64,000 nucleotides of DNA from Sulfitobacter sp. SK011 (GCF_003352065.1 NZ_CP025803.1:2645574-2709573), one strand, 5' to 3'; positions 8,181-17,837 are shown, counted from the stretch's first letter. The notes: generated by a model from the sequence alone, not told the origin. Translations and numbers: made by a program.

Positions 8181-11100
8181 CTATTCCGCAGCCTTTGCCG
8201 ATGCGGTGCCACCTGCCCTGATCACGCCCAGCAATTCCTCGCGCCGCTTGGCCGCTTTCGCCTCGTTGGCCTGTTTCACCGGACCAAATCCGCGAATCTG
8301 CAGCGGCAGTTCCGCCAAAGCCACAATTGCCGCGCGGGTTTGATCTGTCAGCAGCGGCAGCACCTCTTTCATGTCAGCCACATATTGCTTGATCAGGCCG
8401 CGCTCCATCTTGCGCTCGGCGGTATAGCCAAACGGATCAAGGGGCGTGCCACGCAGACCCTTGAATTTCGCCAGGATGCGCAGCGGCGTTTCCAGCCATT
8501 GGCCGAACTCACGTTTTAACGGGCGGCCATCCGGCCCCATTTTCGACAACAGCGGCGGCGCCATGTGAAAGGTCATTTTCAGATCGCCATCGAACTCGGC
8601 ACGCGCCTTTTCACGGCTGGTCAGCAAAAGCCGCGCAACCTCGTATTCATCCTTGTAACTCAACAGCTTATGATAGCCCTGTGCCACAGCCGCCTTGACC
8701 TTTTCGTCAGGAATTTTGCCGAGCATTTTGACATAGCGTTTTGCCAGGCCCTTGCCCTGATAGGCGGTCAGGTGATCCACGCGAAACGCGATTTTTTCAT
8801 CCAGTGTTTTTGGCAGCGCAATCACTTTGGGCGTGCTGACCGCAAGGGCATCCTCAGGGTACAGCACCGCCCAGCGCCCGATCTCAAAGGCGCGCAGATT
8901 GCGTTCAACGGCCGCCCCGTTAAGACGAATTGCTTCCTCAAGGCTTTCAAGGCTCAACGGCAACAGACCCTGCTGCCAGGCTGCGCCAAAGATCATCATG
9001 TTGGAAAAGATAGAATCGCCCAGCGCCGCTTTGGCCAGATCAGAAGCGTCAAACATCGCAACCCGGTCCTTGAGCCGCGCCTCAAGCGCCAGTGTGAGGC
9101 GGTCATAAGGCAGCTGAAATTCAGTATTGCGGGTGAAATCGCCGGTGATGATCTGATGCGCGTTAACCACCGCACCGGTGCGTCCCGGTTTGGTCAGCCC
9201 CAGCGTCTTGTGGCCCGCCGAGACCACCAGATCACCGCCAATCAACGCGTCCGCCTCGCCGGTGGCCACGCGAATGGCGCTGATATCTTCGGGTTTATTC
9301 GCCAGACGGCAGTGGATATGCACCGCACCGCCTTTTTGCGCCAATCCGGCCATCTCCATCATGCCCGCGCCTTTGCCGTCCAGTTGCGCGGCCTGTGCCA
9401 GCAAGGCCCCGATGGTCACGACGCCGGTGCCGCCCACCCCGGTGATCACCACGTTATGGGTGCCCTTGATTGTCGGCAGCGTCGGCATTGGCAAGTCAGG
9501 AATGGTGATTTCAGTCGTCGGGTCCTTGCGAATCTTGGCCCCTTCAAGCGTCACGAACGAAGGGCAGAACCCTTTGACGCAAGAAAAATCCTTGTTGCAG
9601 GATGATTGGTCAATCGCGCGCTTGCGGCCCAGTTCGGTTTCATTTGGCACGATGGATACGCAGTTGGACTGCACCCCGCAATCGCCGCAGCCCTCGCAGA
9701 CGTCTTCGTTGATGAACACCCGTTTGTCGGGGTCTGGAAACAGGCCGCGCTTGCGACGGCGGCGTTTTTCTGCGGCACAGGTCTGGATATAGACGATGGC
9801 GCTGACGCCTTCATGTGCGCGGAATGCTTCCTGAACACTTGGCAGCGCCGCGCGTTCGTGGGTTTCGACGCCTTTAAACCGGCCAAGGTCCACGTCTTCT
9901 TTTTCATCGTAAACCACAGCGATGTTCTTGACGCCCATCGCCTTAAGCTCATTCACGATGCGATAAGCATCCAGATCGCCCTCGTTGTGTTGGCCGCCGG
10001 TCATTGCAACCGCATCGTTGTAAAGGATTTTATAGGTGATGTTAGTGCCAGCGGCGAGGGCCGCGCGGATCGCCTGAACACCGGAATGGTTGTAGGTGCC
10101 ATCGCCAAGGTTCTGGAACACATGCTTGGTGTTAGAAAACGGTGCCTCGCCGATCCAATTGGCCCCTTCGCCGCCCATATGGGTGAACCCGGTGGTTTCG
10201 CGGTCCATCCACTGCACCATATAGTGACAGCCAATGCCCGCATACGCACGCGAGCCGTCAGGCACCTTGGTCGATGAATTATGCGGACAGCCTGAACAGA
10301 AATACGGCAAGCGCGCGGCAATATCTTCGGCATTGTCAGCGTGGCGGGCCTCGCTCAAGGCTTCAAGCCCTGCGCGGATGCCATCGGTTTCGCGCCCCTC
10401 CTCGAGCAGGATACTGCCCAGTTTCTCGGCAATGTGCAGCGGGTCAAGCGCGCCGCGTGTCGGGAACAGCTCTTCGCCATGTTCCATGCCCGCGCCGCCT
10501 TTGTGCCAACCATAAACACGGCGGTGCGTATCGCTAAACAGTGCCTCTTTGATCTGCACCTCGATCAGTTTGCGCTTTTCCTCAACCACCACAACCAGAT
10601 CAAGGCCATCGGCCCAGTCGTGAAACCCTTCCATGTCCAGCGGAAAGGTCTGGCCGATCTTATAAAGCGTCAGCCCCAGCCGTTCGGCCTCGTTTTCATC
10701 AATGTTGAGCATGTTCATCGCATGCACCAGATCGAGCCAGTTCTTACCCGCCGCCGCAAAGCCGATTTTGGCCCCGCGCTTGCCCCACATGCGTTTGTCC
10801 ATCTTGTTGGCATGGCTGAACGCTTCGGCTGCATAGCGTTTGTAGTCGATCATCCGAGCCTCTTGCAGATGCGGTGTATCTTGCAATCGGATGTTCAAAC
10901 CGCCTTCTGGCATCTCAAAGTCGGGCAACACCAGCTTCATCCGGTGTGGGTCACCATTCACTACCGAGGTTGCCTCAACCGTGTCTTTCATCGTCTTCAG
11001 GCCCACCCACAGACCCGAAAACCGCGACAACGCCCAGCCATAAATGCCGTAGTCCAGAATTTCCTGCACGCCTGCCGGGCTGACCACCGGCATATAGGCA

Positions 11101-11594
11101 TCTACCATCGCCCATTCAGACTGGTGCAAAACGGTGGACGATTCGCCGGTGTGGTCATCCCCCATCGCCATCAGCACGCCGCCATGCTTGGACGTGCCCG
11201 CCATATTGGCGTGGCGCATCACGTCGCCCGACCGGTCCACCCCCGGCCCCTTGCCGTACCACAGGCCAAAGACACCGTCATATTTGCCCTCGCCGCGCAA
11301 TTCGGCCTGTTGCGCCCCCCAAAGGGCCGTTGCGGCCAGATCTTCGTTCAAACCGGGCTGAAATTTGACGTTGTAGGCCGAGAGCACCTTTTCTGCCTTG
11401 CTCATCTGCAAATCAACCGCCCCCAAGGGTGATCCACGATAGCCCGTGACGTAACCGGCCGTGTTCAACCCCGCCGCCCGATCGCGCGCGCCCTGCATCA
11501 TCATCATGCGCACCAGCGCCTGCGTGCCGTTCAGCAACACAGGTGATTTTTCCAAATCAAAACGGTCGTTCAATGAAATATTTTGCACAGTCAT
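8181..11594 (-). CDS. Indolepyruvate:ferredoxin oxidoreductase (fused alpha/gamma type)
   Basis: A 1137-residue fused 2-oxoacid oxidoreductase that decarboxylates aryl pyruvates to acyl-CoA with ferredoxin as electron acceptor. Visible parts are an N-terminal pyruvate-oxidoreductase-like region, the CSGCPHNSS segment (about residue 430), the TPP-binding stretch GDGTYNHSG (about 496), a ferredoxin-like cluster VCEGCGDCGVQSNC (about 625) and a C-terminal gamma domain beginning ITGVGGTGVV (about 713). I chose the ATG at 11594 because GGGGAGG lies 6 bases before it. An open frame continues upstream to about 12101, but it runs antisense to the LysR gene and looks noncoding. The divergent LysR gene is the likely regulator. 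Confidence 0.92.
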   Translation of the reverse strand: MTVQNISLNDRFDLEKSPVLLNGTQALVRMMMMQGARDRAAGLNTAGYVTGYRGSPLGAVDLQMSKAEKVLSAYNVKFQPGLNEDLAATALWGAQQAELRGEGKYDGVFGLWYGKGPGVDRSGDVMRHANMAGTSKHGGVLMAMGDDHTGESSTVLHQSEWAMVDAYMPVVSPAGVQEILDYGIYGWALSRFSGLWVGLKTMKDTVEATSVVNGDPHRMKLVLPDFEMPEGGLNIRLQDTPHLQEARMIDYKRYAAEAFSHANKMDKRMWGKRGAKIGFAAAGKNWLDLVHAMNMLNIDENEAERLGLTLYKIGQTFPLDMEGFHDWADGLDLVVVVEEKRKLIEVQIKEALFSDTHRRVYGWHKGGAGMEHGEELFPTRGALDPLHIAEKLGSILLEEGRETDGIRAGLEALSEARHADNAEDIAARLPYFCSGCPHNSSTKVPDGSRAYAGIGCHYMVQWMDRETTGFTHMGGEGANWIGEAPFSNTKHVFQNLGDGTYNHSGVQAIRAALAAGTNITYKILYNDAVAMTGGQHNEGDLDAYRIVNELKAMGVKNIAVVYDEKEDVDLGRFKGVETHERAALPSVQEAFRAHEGVSAIVYIQTCAAEKRRRRKRGLFPDPDKRVFINEDVCEGCGDCGVQSNCVSIVPNETELGRKRAIDQSSCNKDFSCVKGFCPSFVTLEGAKIRKDPTTEITIPDLPMPTLPTIKGTHNVVITGVGGTGVVTIGALLAQAAQLDGKGAGMMEMAGLAQKGGAVHIHCRLANKPEDISAIRVATGEADALIGGDLVVSAGHKTLGLTKPGRTGAVVNAHQIITGDFTRNTEFQLPYDRLTLALEARLKDRVAMFDASDLAKAALGDSIFSNMMIFGAAWQQGLLPLSLESLEEAIRLNGAAVERNLRAFEIGRWAVLYPEDALAVSTPKVIALPKTLDEKIAFRVDHLTAYQGKGLAKRYVKMLGKIPDEKVKAAVAQGYHKLLSYKDEYEVARLLLTSREKARAEFDGDLKMTFHMAPPLLSKMGPDGRPLKREFGQWLETPLRILAKFKGLRGTPLDPFGYTAERKMERGLIKQYVADMKEVLPLLTDQTRAAIVALAELPLQIRGFGPVKQANEAKAAKRREELLGVIRAGGTASAKAAE

Positions 11595-11643
11595 GGCGCG
11601 CCTCCCCGGTGTCGCAATATAATGGCATGGATATCGACGATAT

Positions 11644-11703
11644 AGGTCACAATTACTGACCTGTATAGGTAAATATTTTGGCTTCTTGTCGCTGACTGTC
11701 AGC
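11644..11703. promoter_or_regulatory. Two palindromes in the divergent control region of the oxidoreductase and LysR genes
   Basis: The 173-base gap between the two divergent starts holds AGGTCA-N7-TGACCT (11644-11662), extended imperfectly on both sides by ATAT/TATA, and a perfect 13-base palindrome GCTGACTGTCAGC (11691-11703). Paired dyads of this kind in a LysR/target gap are typical of LysR binding sites. Binding is inferred, not shown. Confidence 0.5.
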
Positions 11704-11767
11704 ATACCCCCCTGTAATTCCCGGTCAGGTGCGATAGGAGTTAGGCATTTAATGAAAGTTGAAGCGA

Positions 11768-12673
11768 ATGGATTGGGATAAACTGAGGATTTTTCATGCG
11801 GTTGCAGATGTTGGCAGCCTGACCCACGCTGGCGACAAACTGAACCTGTCACAATCGGCGGTGTCACGCCAGATCCGCGGGCTTGAAGAGCAGTTGAACA
11901 CAAACCTGTTTCACCGCCACGCGCGCGGTTTGATCCTGACCGAACAGGGCGAATTGCTGTTTGACGCGACCACCGCCATGACCAGACGCCTGGATACCGC
12001 CGCCGCGCGCATTCGCGACAGCGAGGAAGAAGTGTTTGGCGAATTGCGGGTGACCACGACAACCGGATTTGGCACCCTTTGGCTGGCCCCGCGCCTGCCA
12101 AAACTCTATGAAAAGTATCCCGATCTCAAAGTTGATCTCATGCTTGAGGAACGGGTGTTGGACCTGCCAATGCGAGAGGCCGATGTGGCCATCCGCATGA
12201 AAGAGCCGTCTCAGGCCGATCTGATCCGCAAGAAACTGATGATGATCAAGATGTGCCTATACGCCACCCCGGCTTATCTTGCCGAAGCAGGCACCCCCCA
12301 ACGTATCGAAGATATGTCGGATCACCGTCTGATCTGTCAAAACACCAACAGCGATCAGGTCGGGGCCGGTGTGACCCTTGTGCAGGAACTGATGATGCAT
12401 GATGTGCGCTCCCTGCTCACGGTGAACAACTACTTTGGGGTGCTGCAAGGGGTTCTGAACAATTTGGGTATTGGGGTTCTGCCCGACTACCTGACGCAGG
12501 ATTTTCCCGATCTGGTGCAGGTTCTGCCCGACACTGAGTCTGCGGACGTACCTGTGTTTTTGGCCTATCCAGAAGAATTGCGCCAATCAAAGCGGGTTTC
12601 GGCCTTTAAAGACTTTGTTCAGGACGAAATCATTACCTACCGTAAGTTGTTGCGGGACAAGGAAAACAGGTAG
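11768..12673 (+). CDS. LysR-family transcriptional regulator, divergent from the indolepyruvate oxidoreductase
   Basis: A 301-residue LysR-type regulator. The N-terminal winged helix starts MDWDKLRIFHAVADVGSLT and carries the recognition helix LSQSAVSRQIRGLEEQL (about residues 27-43). The rest is a periplasmic-binding-like effector domain. I prefer the ATG at 11768 over a TTG three codons earlier because LysR proteins usually begin right before the first helix. Ribosome-binding signals are weak. Divergence from the 2-oxoacid oxidoreductase suggests that enzyme as target, with an aryl keto acid as possible effector; this is inference from position. Confidence 0.88.
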   Translation: MDWDKLRIFHAVADVGSLTHAGDKLNLSQSAVSRQIRGLEEQLNTNLFHRHARGLILTEQGELLFDATTAMTRRLDTAAARIRDSEEEVFGELRVTTTTGFGTLWLAPRLPKLYEKYPDLKVDLMLEERVLDLPMREADVAIRMKEPSQADLIRKKLMMIKMCLYATPAYLAEAGTPQRIEDMSDHRLICQNTNSDQVGAGVTLVQELMMHDVRSLLTVNNYFGVLQGVLNNLGIGVLPDYLTQDFPDLVQVLPDTESADVPVFLAYPEELRQSKRVSAFKDFVQDEIITYRKLLRDKENR

Positions 12674-12723
12674 CCATGCACCCGACGCATATCAGGTTTG
12701 CTTTGGCGAAAGTCGATTCTGTC

Positions 12724-12752
12724 TTGATTGGAACCGATGTGCTGCCTAATTC
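12724..12752 (+). promoter_or_regulatory. Possible promoter of the small RNA at 12759
   Basis: TTGATT at 12724-12729, a 17-base spacer, and TAATTC at 12747-12752. The -35 match is fair and the -10 match poor. The spacing predicts a start at about 12759, exactly where the predicted RNA hairpin begins, which is the main support. Confidence 0.4.
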
Positions 12753-12758
12753 AGCAGT

Positions 12759-12837
12759 ATGAAGATGAGCCGCTTCGGCGCGCTGCTTCATACCTCCCTG
12801 TTGGACTTGGCCGAGCTTTATGCTCGGCCTTTTTTTT
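12759..12837 (+). ncRNA. Candidate small RNA of the alpha-r8/suhB (MmgR) family
   Basis: About 79 nt lying between the LysR and YciI genes. The 5' hairpin pairs ATGAAG (12759-12764) with CTTCAT (12786-12791) around an inner CGC-TTCG-GCG stem. A single-stranded linker with CCTCCCTGT (12793-12801) follows, then a strong terminator: GGCCGAGC (12809-12816), a 5-base loop, GCTCGGCC (12822-12829) and eight T (12830-12837). Alphaproteobacterial alpha-r8 RNAs such as Sinorhizobium MmgR have, as I recall, this same hairpin, a conserved UCCUCCCUGU linker bound by Hfq, and a terminal stem, at nearly the same length. Family assignment rests on memory of that consensus. Confidence 0.65.
12809..12837 (+). 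terminator. Intrinsic terminator of the small RNA
   Basis: Perfect 8-bp GC-rich stem (GGCCGAGC/GCTCGGCC) with a TTTAT loop and an 8-T run. It is the clearest rho-independent terminator in the window and would also stop read-through from the upstream LysR gene. Confidence 0.88.
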
Positions 12838-12900
12838 GCGCAAGGCAGAGGGCGCAAATTCACGGTCAGGTTGAGTGAACCCAACAGGCGTGGGTAAGCA

Positions 12901-13197
12901 TCAGACAAGCGTCTGACCCTCGGCAAAGACCTGCAACCATTGCTTGATCTCAACCTTGTCCCGCAGTCCGGTCGTCCAGAACGGATCTGTTTTAACGAGG
13001 TCCCAGGCCTGTTCGACTGTTGCCACGTCCACAAGCCAAAGCCCGCCTTTCACCTGCCCGTCGTCTTCTTTCAGCGGGCCCGCGGCGCGTATCGCTTTCT
13101 TGTTGTCGGTCAGGAACGCCAAGTGCTGCGCCATGAAACGTGGCCGCAGATCGGGGTCCGCATCCGGGTTATCGTGAAAATGAATGGTGTAAAGCAT
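12901..13197 (-). CDS. YciI-like small protein
   Basis: A 98-residue single-domain protein of the YciI type (ferredoxin-like alpha/beta fold). It starts MLYTIHFHDNPDAD, has the conserved RPRFMAQHLAFL region with a His at about residue 25, and a WLVDVATVEQAWDLVKTDPF block around 54-73. Biochemical roles in this family are largely unknown; some members act as dehydrochlorinases or occur beside sigma factors. The ATG has an excellent site (GGAGG, 8-base spacer). It diverges from a LysR gene, 82 bases away, which is its likely regulator. Confidence 0.85.
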   Translation of the reverse strand: MLYTIHFHDNPDADPDLRPRFMAQHLAFLTDNKKAIRAAGPLKEDDGQVKGGLWLVDVATVEQAWDLVKTDPFWTTGLRDKVEIKQWLQVFAEGQTLV

Positions 13198-13258
13198 CTG
13201 AGCATCCTCCTGTGAGGGAAACCATCGGCCTGCATTTATACATTCTCAATTCGAATAT

Positions 13259-13277
13259 TTGCATCTAGCATCTGCAA
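13259..13277. promoter_or_regulatory. Dyad at the LysR start, possible operator
   Basis: TTGCA-N9-TGCAA lies directly before the ATG of the second LysR gene at 13280, inside the short divergent region shared with the YciI gene. The half sites and spacing fit a LysR box with a T-N11-A core. The function as an autoregulatory site is inferred. Confidence 0.35.
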
Positions 13278-13279
13278 TT

Positions 13280-14161
13280 ATGCAGCATCTTCCCTGGAAT
13301 GATCTTCGTGTATTGCTTGGCGTTTCGCGCACGCAGTCGCTGTCAGGGGCGGCGGCCTTGCTGGGCGTCAACGCGACGACAGTCTCGCGCAGGCTCAAGG
13401 TGCTTGAGGGTCTGGCCGGATCGCCGCTGCTTATCCGCGATCAGAGCGGAAAGCTTCGTCTGACCCAACACGGGCTGGCACTTGCGGAGCAAGCCGAAGG
13501 CATGGAACGTCACGCGAATCTGGCGGAGGCGGTTCTGGGCCGGGATAAGATTCTGCATGGTACAGTTCGGCTCACGGCTGTGCCATTTCTGTTGAACCGC
13601 TTTATCATCCCGCACATTCACAGCTTTTCAGCGGCCAATCCGGCGCTTCAGGTCAGCCTCATTCCCGATAACAGAAACCTCAGCCTCACAAGGCGAGAAG
13701 TTGATCTGGCCATCCGTTTTGGCGAACCGCAGGAAGGCGGTGATGCGGTGCTGACTCAAAAACTGGGCAGAATCGTGTTTGCGGCATTCACTGCAAAGGC
13801 GTTTTACGAGGTCCCTGATATTGATCGCCCATGGCTGACCTACGATCCTGTGGCGGCGCATCTTCCGCAGGCAGGTTGGACGGAAAAATACGCAAAGGAC
13901 TCAGGCGGAAAAACTGCCGGTGTGTTGATGCACGATCTTGAAGCGGCCTATCAAACGGTGCTGCACACGCCGTCCCGAGCGGTGCTGCCGGATGTGATCG
14001 GATCGAAAGATGAGCGTCTTGTCAGGCTCGGGGATCAGGACGGGCAACATGAGATGCATCGCAATGTCTGGTTGCTGCGACATCGCGACATGCGCGGTGT
14101 TGACCGCATTGACGCGGCAACGGCTTGGCTGACGAAGGCGGAACTGTTTGATCAGGCGTGA
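13280..14161 (+). CDS. LysR-family transcriptional regulator, divergent from the YciI gene
   Basis: A 293-residue LysR regulator. The N-terminal helix-turn-helix covers about residues 4-60, with AAALLGVNATTVSRRLKVLE as the recognition unit, followed by a substrate-binding-like domain. I take the ATG at 13280 (MQHLPWNDLRVLLGV) rather than the upstream TTG at 13259, since family members begin near this sequence; no good ribosome-binding site precedes either. It belongs to the short-tailed LysR group that often controls a divergently encoded small enzyme, here the YciI-like protein. Confidence 0.85.
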   Translation: MQHLPWNDLRVLLGVSRTQSLSGAAALLGVNATTVSRRLKVLEGLAGSPLLIRDQSGKLRLTQHGLALAEQAEGMERHANLAEAVLGRDKILHGTVRLTAVPFLLNRFIIPHIHSFSAANPALQVSLIPDNRNLSLTRREVDLAIRFGEPQEGGDAVLTQKLGRIVFAAFTAKAFYEVPDIDRPWLTYDPVAAHLPQAGWTEKYAKDSGGKTAGVLMHDLEAAYQTVLHTPSRAVLPDVIGSKDERLVRLGDQDGQHEMHRNVWLLRHRDMRGVDRIDAATAWLTKAELFDQA

Positions 14162-14339
14162 CGCAGTTCATCAACGATCATAGCCAAAAATAGCTGCTGC
14201 ATCGACACAAACCAACGACAACCAGGTCCGCTCAACCGCCTTTGGACAAGCAGCAATGCCCCCTTGCCCGCTTTGCTCTTTTCCCCCAGCGGCCATTCAA
14301 CTATGACAGCCCCAACTGCTACATCGGGGACACCAAAAC

Positions 14340-16499
14340 ATGACCGAACCTGACATTACGCCAGAGCTGATCAAGGCCCACGGGTTCACGCTCGATGAAT
14401 ATGCTGAAGTGAAGCGTATCCTGAACCGGGACCCCAATTATACCGAAATGGGCATATTTTCAGCGATGTGGAACGAGCATTGTTCCTACAAATCTTCCAA
14501 GAAATGGCTGCGGACCCTGCCCACGGAAGGCCCGCAGGTCATTTGCGGCCCCGGTGAGAATGCAGGCGTGGTCGATATTGGCGATGGGCAAGCGCTGGTG
14601 TTCAAGATGGAAAGCCACAATCACCCCTCCTACATCGAACCCTATCAGGGGGCGGCAACGGGCGTGGGGGGCATCTTGCGCGACGTTTTCACCATGGGCG
14701 CGCGGCCCATTGCGGCGATGAATGCACTGAGTTTTGGCCGTCCAGATCACCCCAAGACGCGCCAGCTGGTGCACGGCGTGGTCGCAGGCGTTGGCGGTTA
14801 CGGCAATTGTTTTGGCGTGCCGACCATTGGCGGCGAGGTCCGCTTTGATGCCGCCTATGATGGCAACTGTCTGGTGAATGCCTTTGCTGCTGGTCTGGCA
14901 GATGCAGACAAGATCTTTTATTCCGCCGCCTCAGGGGTTGGCATGCCTGTCGTTTATCTGGGTGCAAAAACCGGCCGCGATGGTGTTGGTGGGGCCACCA
15001 TGGCCTCTGCCGAATTTGACGACACGATTGAGGAAAAGCGCCCGACGGTACAGGTGGGCGACCCCTTCACTGAAAAACGTCTGATGGAAGCAACGCTGGA
15101 GCTGATGGCGACCGGTGCCGTGATTTCCATTCAGGACATGGGGGCCGCTGGCCTGACCTGTTCGGCAGTGGAAATGGGCGACAAAGGGGGGCTGGGCGTC
15201 CGGCTTGATCTGGAAAACGTGCCACAGCGCGAACCCAATATGACCGCCTATGAAATGATGTTGTCGGAATCCCAGGAACGCATGCTGATGGTGCTCAAGC
15301 CCGAGCTTGAGGCCGAAGCCCGCGCCGTCTTTGACAAATGGGACCTCGATTTCGCCATCGTGGGTGAAACCATGGCCGAAGACCGGTTCTTGATTGTCCA
15401 CAATGGTGAGGTCAAAGCCGATCTGCCGCTGTCCAAGCTGGCCAGCACCGCGCCCGAATACGACCGGCCTTGGGTGGAAACACCCGCCGCTGCCCCATTG
15501 GCAGATGTGCCCGGCATTGACCCCATTGACGGGCTGCGCGCGCTGATCTCGGACCCGAACTATGCCTCCAAGGCGTGGGTTTATGAACAATATGACACCA
15601 TGGTGATGGCCGACAGTGCCCGCACACCGGGCTTGGGCTCAGGCATCGTGCGGGTGCATGGCACCGACAAGGCGCTTGCGTTTACGTCCGACGTGACGCC
15701 GCGCTATGTCAAAGCCAACCCCTTTGAGGGCGGCAAACAGGCTGTTGCCGAAGCGTATCGCAACTTATGTGCCGTGGGCGCGCGGCCACTTGCCACCACC
15801 GACAACATGAATTTCGGCAATCCCGAAAAGCCCGAAATAATGGGCCAGTTTGTGGGGGCAATCAAAGGCATCGGGGCTGCTGTGAAAGCGCTGGATATGC
15901 CGATCGTGTCGGGCAACGTCTCTCTTTATAACGAAACTGACGGCACTGGCATACTGCCCACCCCCACCATCGGGGCCGTGGGTCTGCTGGATCACACCGA
16001 CGACATTATTGGCACCCAGGTGCGCGATGGCCATGTTGCCTTGGTCTTGGGCGACACCGCCGGGCACTTGGGTCAATCGGCCCTTTTGGCACAGGTTTTC
16101 CGGCGCGCCGATGGAGATGCGCCGCATGTGGACCTCGACGCTGAGCGCGCGCATGGCGATTTCATTCGTGCCAACCGGGCGCTGATCAAAGCCTGCACGG
16201 ATTTAAGCGATGGCGGTCTGGCGCTGGCCGCGTTTGAGCTGGCCGAAAGCGCCGGTGTCGGCGTCACGATAGATGCCGATGACACACCGACCCTTTTTGG
16301 CGAAGATCAGGCGCGCTATCTGATTGCGTGCAATTTCGACGAGGCCGAGGCCCTGATGTCAGCGGCAGGGGCAGCAGGCGTGCCGCTGACCACCGTGGGC
16401 AGCTTTGGCGGTGATCAGGTGACGTTTGGCAGCACCTCGGCCCCCCTGGCCGAGCTGTCTGAGGTCTACCGCAGCGCATTTGCCGCCGCATTTGCATAA
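14340..16499 (+). CDS. purL: Phosphoribosylformylglycinamidine synthase subunit PurL
   Basis: A 719-residue PurL of the small type that needs separate PurQ (glutaminase) and PurS partners, neither of which lies here. It makes FGAM from FGAR, ATP and ammonia in purine synthesis. Signature pieces are the N-terminal [15 protein letters not shown] (catalytic His at about residue 47), the [19 protein letters not shown] region, [15 protein letters not shown], and the second ATP-binding half near [15 protein letters not shown] (about residue 620). purF is 19 kb away in the same window. The 178-base upstream gap shows no convincing promoter. Confidence 0.97.
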   Translation: MTEPDITPELIKAHGFTLDEYAEVKRILNRDPNYTEMGIFSAMWNEHCSYKSSKKWLRTLPTEGPQVICGPGENAGVVDIGDGQALVFKMESHNHPSYIEPYQGAATGVGGILRDVFTMGARPIAAMNALSFGRPDHPKTRQLVHGVVAGVGGYGNCFGVPTIGGEVRFDAAYDGNCLVNAFAAGLADADKIFYSAASGVGMPVVYLGAKTGRDGVGGATMASAEFDDTIEEKRPTVQVGDPFTEKRLMEATLELMATGAVISIQDMGAAGLTCSAVEMGDKGGLGVRLDLENVPQREPNMTAYEMMLSESQERMLMVLKPELEAEARAVFDKWDLDFAIVGETMAEDRFLIVHNGEVKADLPLSKLASTAPEYDRPWVETPAAAPLADVPGIDPIDGLRALISDPNYASKAWVYEQYDTMVMADSARTPGLGSGIVRVHGTDKALAFTSDVTPRYVKANPFEGGKQAVAEAYRNLCAVGARPLATTDNMNFGNPEKPEIMGQFVGAIKGIGAAVKALDMPIVSGNVSLYNETDGTGILPTPTIGAVGLLDHTDDIIGTQVRDGHVALVLGDTAGHLGQSALLAQVFRRADGDAPHVDLDAERAHGDFIRANRALIKACTDLSDGGLALAAFELAESAGVGVTIDADDTPTLFGEDQARYLIACNFDEAEALMSAAGAAGVPLTTVGSFGGDQVTFGSTSAPLAELSEVYRSAFAAAFA

Positions 16500-16508
16500 C
16501 GTGTGGAT

Positions 16509-17777
16509 CTAGCTGGGCAAGTCCTGCCCAGCGGCCATCAGGCGTGCCTTTTCGCCCACATCGTCGGGTTTGGAAATAACCGCCGCCAATTCCTCTAGTG
16601 AGGCAATGGAATGGCCAGCGCGAAAGCTGTCGACATGCGGCAGCATTGCACGAATGCCAACCGCCTTGGGCGCAAAGCCGTCCCAGCGCAACAGCGGGTT
16701 CAGCCAGATCAGTCGCCGCGCGCTCAGATGCAGGCGCTGCATCTGACGCGCCAGATCTTCCGGGGCATCGCGGTCCAGCCCGTCGGTGATTAACAGCACC
16801 ACGGCACCCTGCCCCATCACCCGGCGTGACCAGTCACGGTTGAAGGCCGCAAGCGAGGCACCGATGCGCGTGCCCCCCTCCCAATCCTGCGCCTCTGCCC
16901 CGGCGGCGGCAAGGGCGGCATCCACATCTCGGGTGGCCAGATGGCGGGTGATGTTGGTCAGCCGGGTGCCAAAGGTGAACGCATGCACCTGCGCCCAACC
17001 GGCCCCGCGCGCATTGGCAACCGCGTGCAAGAAATGCAAAATCACCCGGCTGTATTGGCTCATGGAGCCGGAAATATCGCAGAGCACCACCAGATTGGGG
17101 TAGCGCGGGCGCGGCGTTTTGAAGGCAAGCTTGTTCATTTCGCCACCTTTGCGAAGCGCACCGCGCAAGGTGCGCGCCGCGTCAATGCGGCCCCGGTTCG
17201 ACACCATGGACCGGCGCGACGGCAAGGGTTTGATCGGCAGCGCCAATTGCGCAAGCATCCGTTTGGCCTGCGCCATCTCGGCAAGGCTCATCTGTTCGAA
17301 ATCCAGCGTGCGCAGGCGTTCGGCGGCGGACATGGTGAGGCTGGCGTCAACCTCGATCAGCGCGTCTTCTTCTGGTGCCTCATCTGCGTCATCCTGTGGC
17401 GGAGCCTCTGCGCCGTCCAAAAGCGCCTCTGCCGCGCGTTTTTCTGCGGCCTGTGCCGGGCGGTCCTCTTGCACGCCGCGGATCGCGGGCAACATGGCGG
17501 CCATCATATGTTCCAGATACCGCGGATCACGCCAATAAAGCCGAAAGAGCTGGGCAAAAACGGTGCGATGTTCGGGGCGGTTCACGAAACAGGCGTGCAG
17601 GGTCCAGTAAAAGTCGCGCTTATTGTTGAACCCGGCGGCTTCAACCGCGCGAATGGCGTCGATCACCCGGCCCGGCCCAATCGGCAGCCCCGCCCGGCGC
17701 AAGGCGCGGGCAAAATGGGTGATGTTGCCCATAAGTTTGGGATCATCAGGAAGGTTCAGGGGCAGATGTTCAGCCAT
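16509..17777 (-). CDS. VWA-domain protein, CoxE-like
   Basis: A protein of about 422 residues with an N-terminal helical part, an acidic low-complexity linker (about 105-140) and a von Willebrand type A domain whose metal site DISGSM is at about residues 233-238, with matching Thr and Asp positions in GGTRIG and LITDGLD. It belongs to the CoxE/DUF58-type family that acts with MoxR ATPases, probably in metalloenzyme assembly. The MoxR gene is directly upstream. Start choice is uncertain: 17777 (MAEHLP), 17801 and 17819 are all in frame and none has a clear ribosome-binding site. Confidence 0.85.
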   Translation of the reverse strand: MAEHLPLNLPDDPKLMGNITHFARALRRAGLPIGPGRVIDAIRAVEAAGFNNKRDFYWTLHACFVNRPEHRTVFAQLFRLYWRDPRYLEHMMAAMLPAIRGVQEDRPAQAAEKRAAEALLDGAEAPPQDDADEAPEEDALIEVDASLTMSAAERLRTLDFEQMSLAEMAQAKRMLAQLALPIKPLPSRRSMVSNRGRIDAARTLRGALRKGGEMNKLAFKTPRPRYPNLVVLCDISGSMSQYSRVILHFLHAVANARGAGWAQVHAFTFGTRLTNITRHLATRDVDAALAAAGAEAQDWEGGTRIGASLAAFNRDWSRRVMGQGAVVLLITDGLDRDAPEDLARQMQRLHLSARRLIWLNPLLRWDGFAPKAVGIRAMLPHVDSFRAGHSIASLEELAAVISKPDDVGEKARLMAAGQDLPS

Positions 17778-17837
17778 GCCAGCCGACTGCCGGTGCGGCA
17801 TCCAACCCGTTGGACGCATCCATGTCCAACAACAGCG

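Noticed and set aside
10341-11432. 363-codon open frame on the plus strand
   Set aside because: It lies wholly antisense to the indolepyruvate oxidoreductase gene and has shadow-type composition.
11595-12101. 169-residue N-terminal extension of the indolepyruvate oxidoreductase
   Set aside because: It runs antisense to the LysR gene and its control region, has no family sequence, and the ATG at 11594 has a strong ribosome-binding site.
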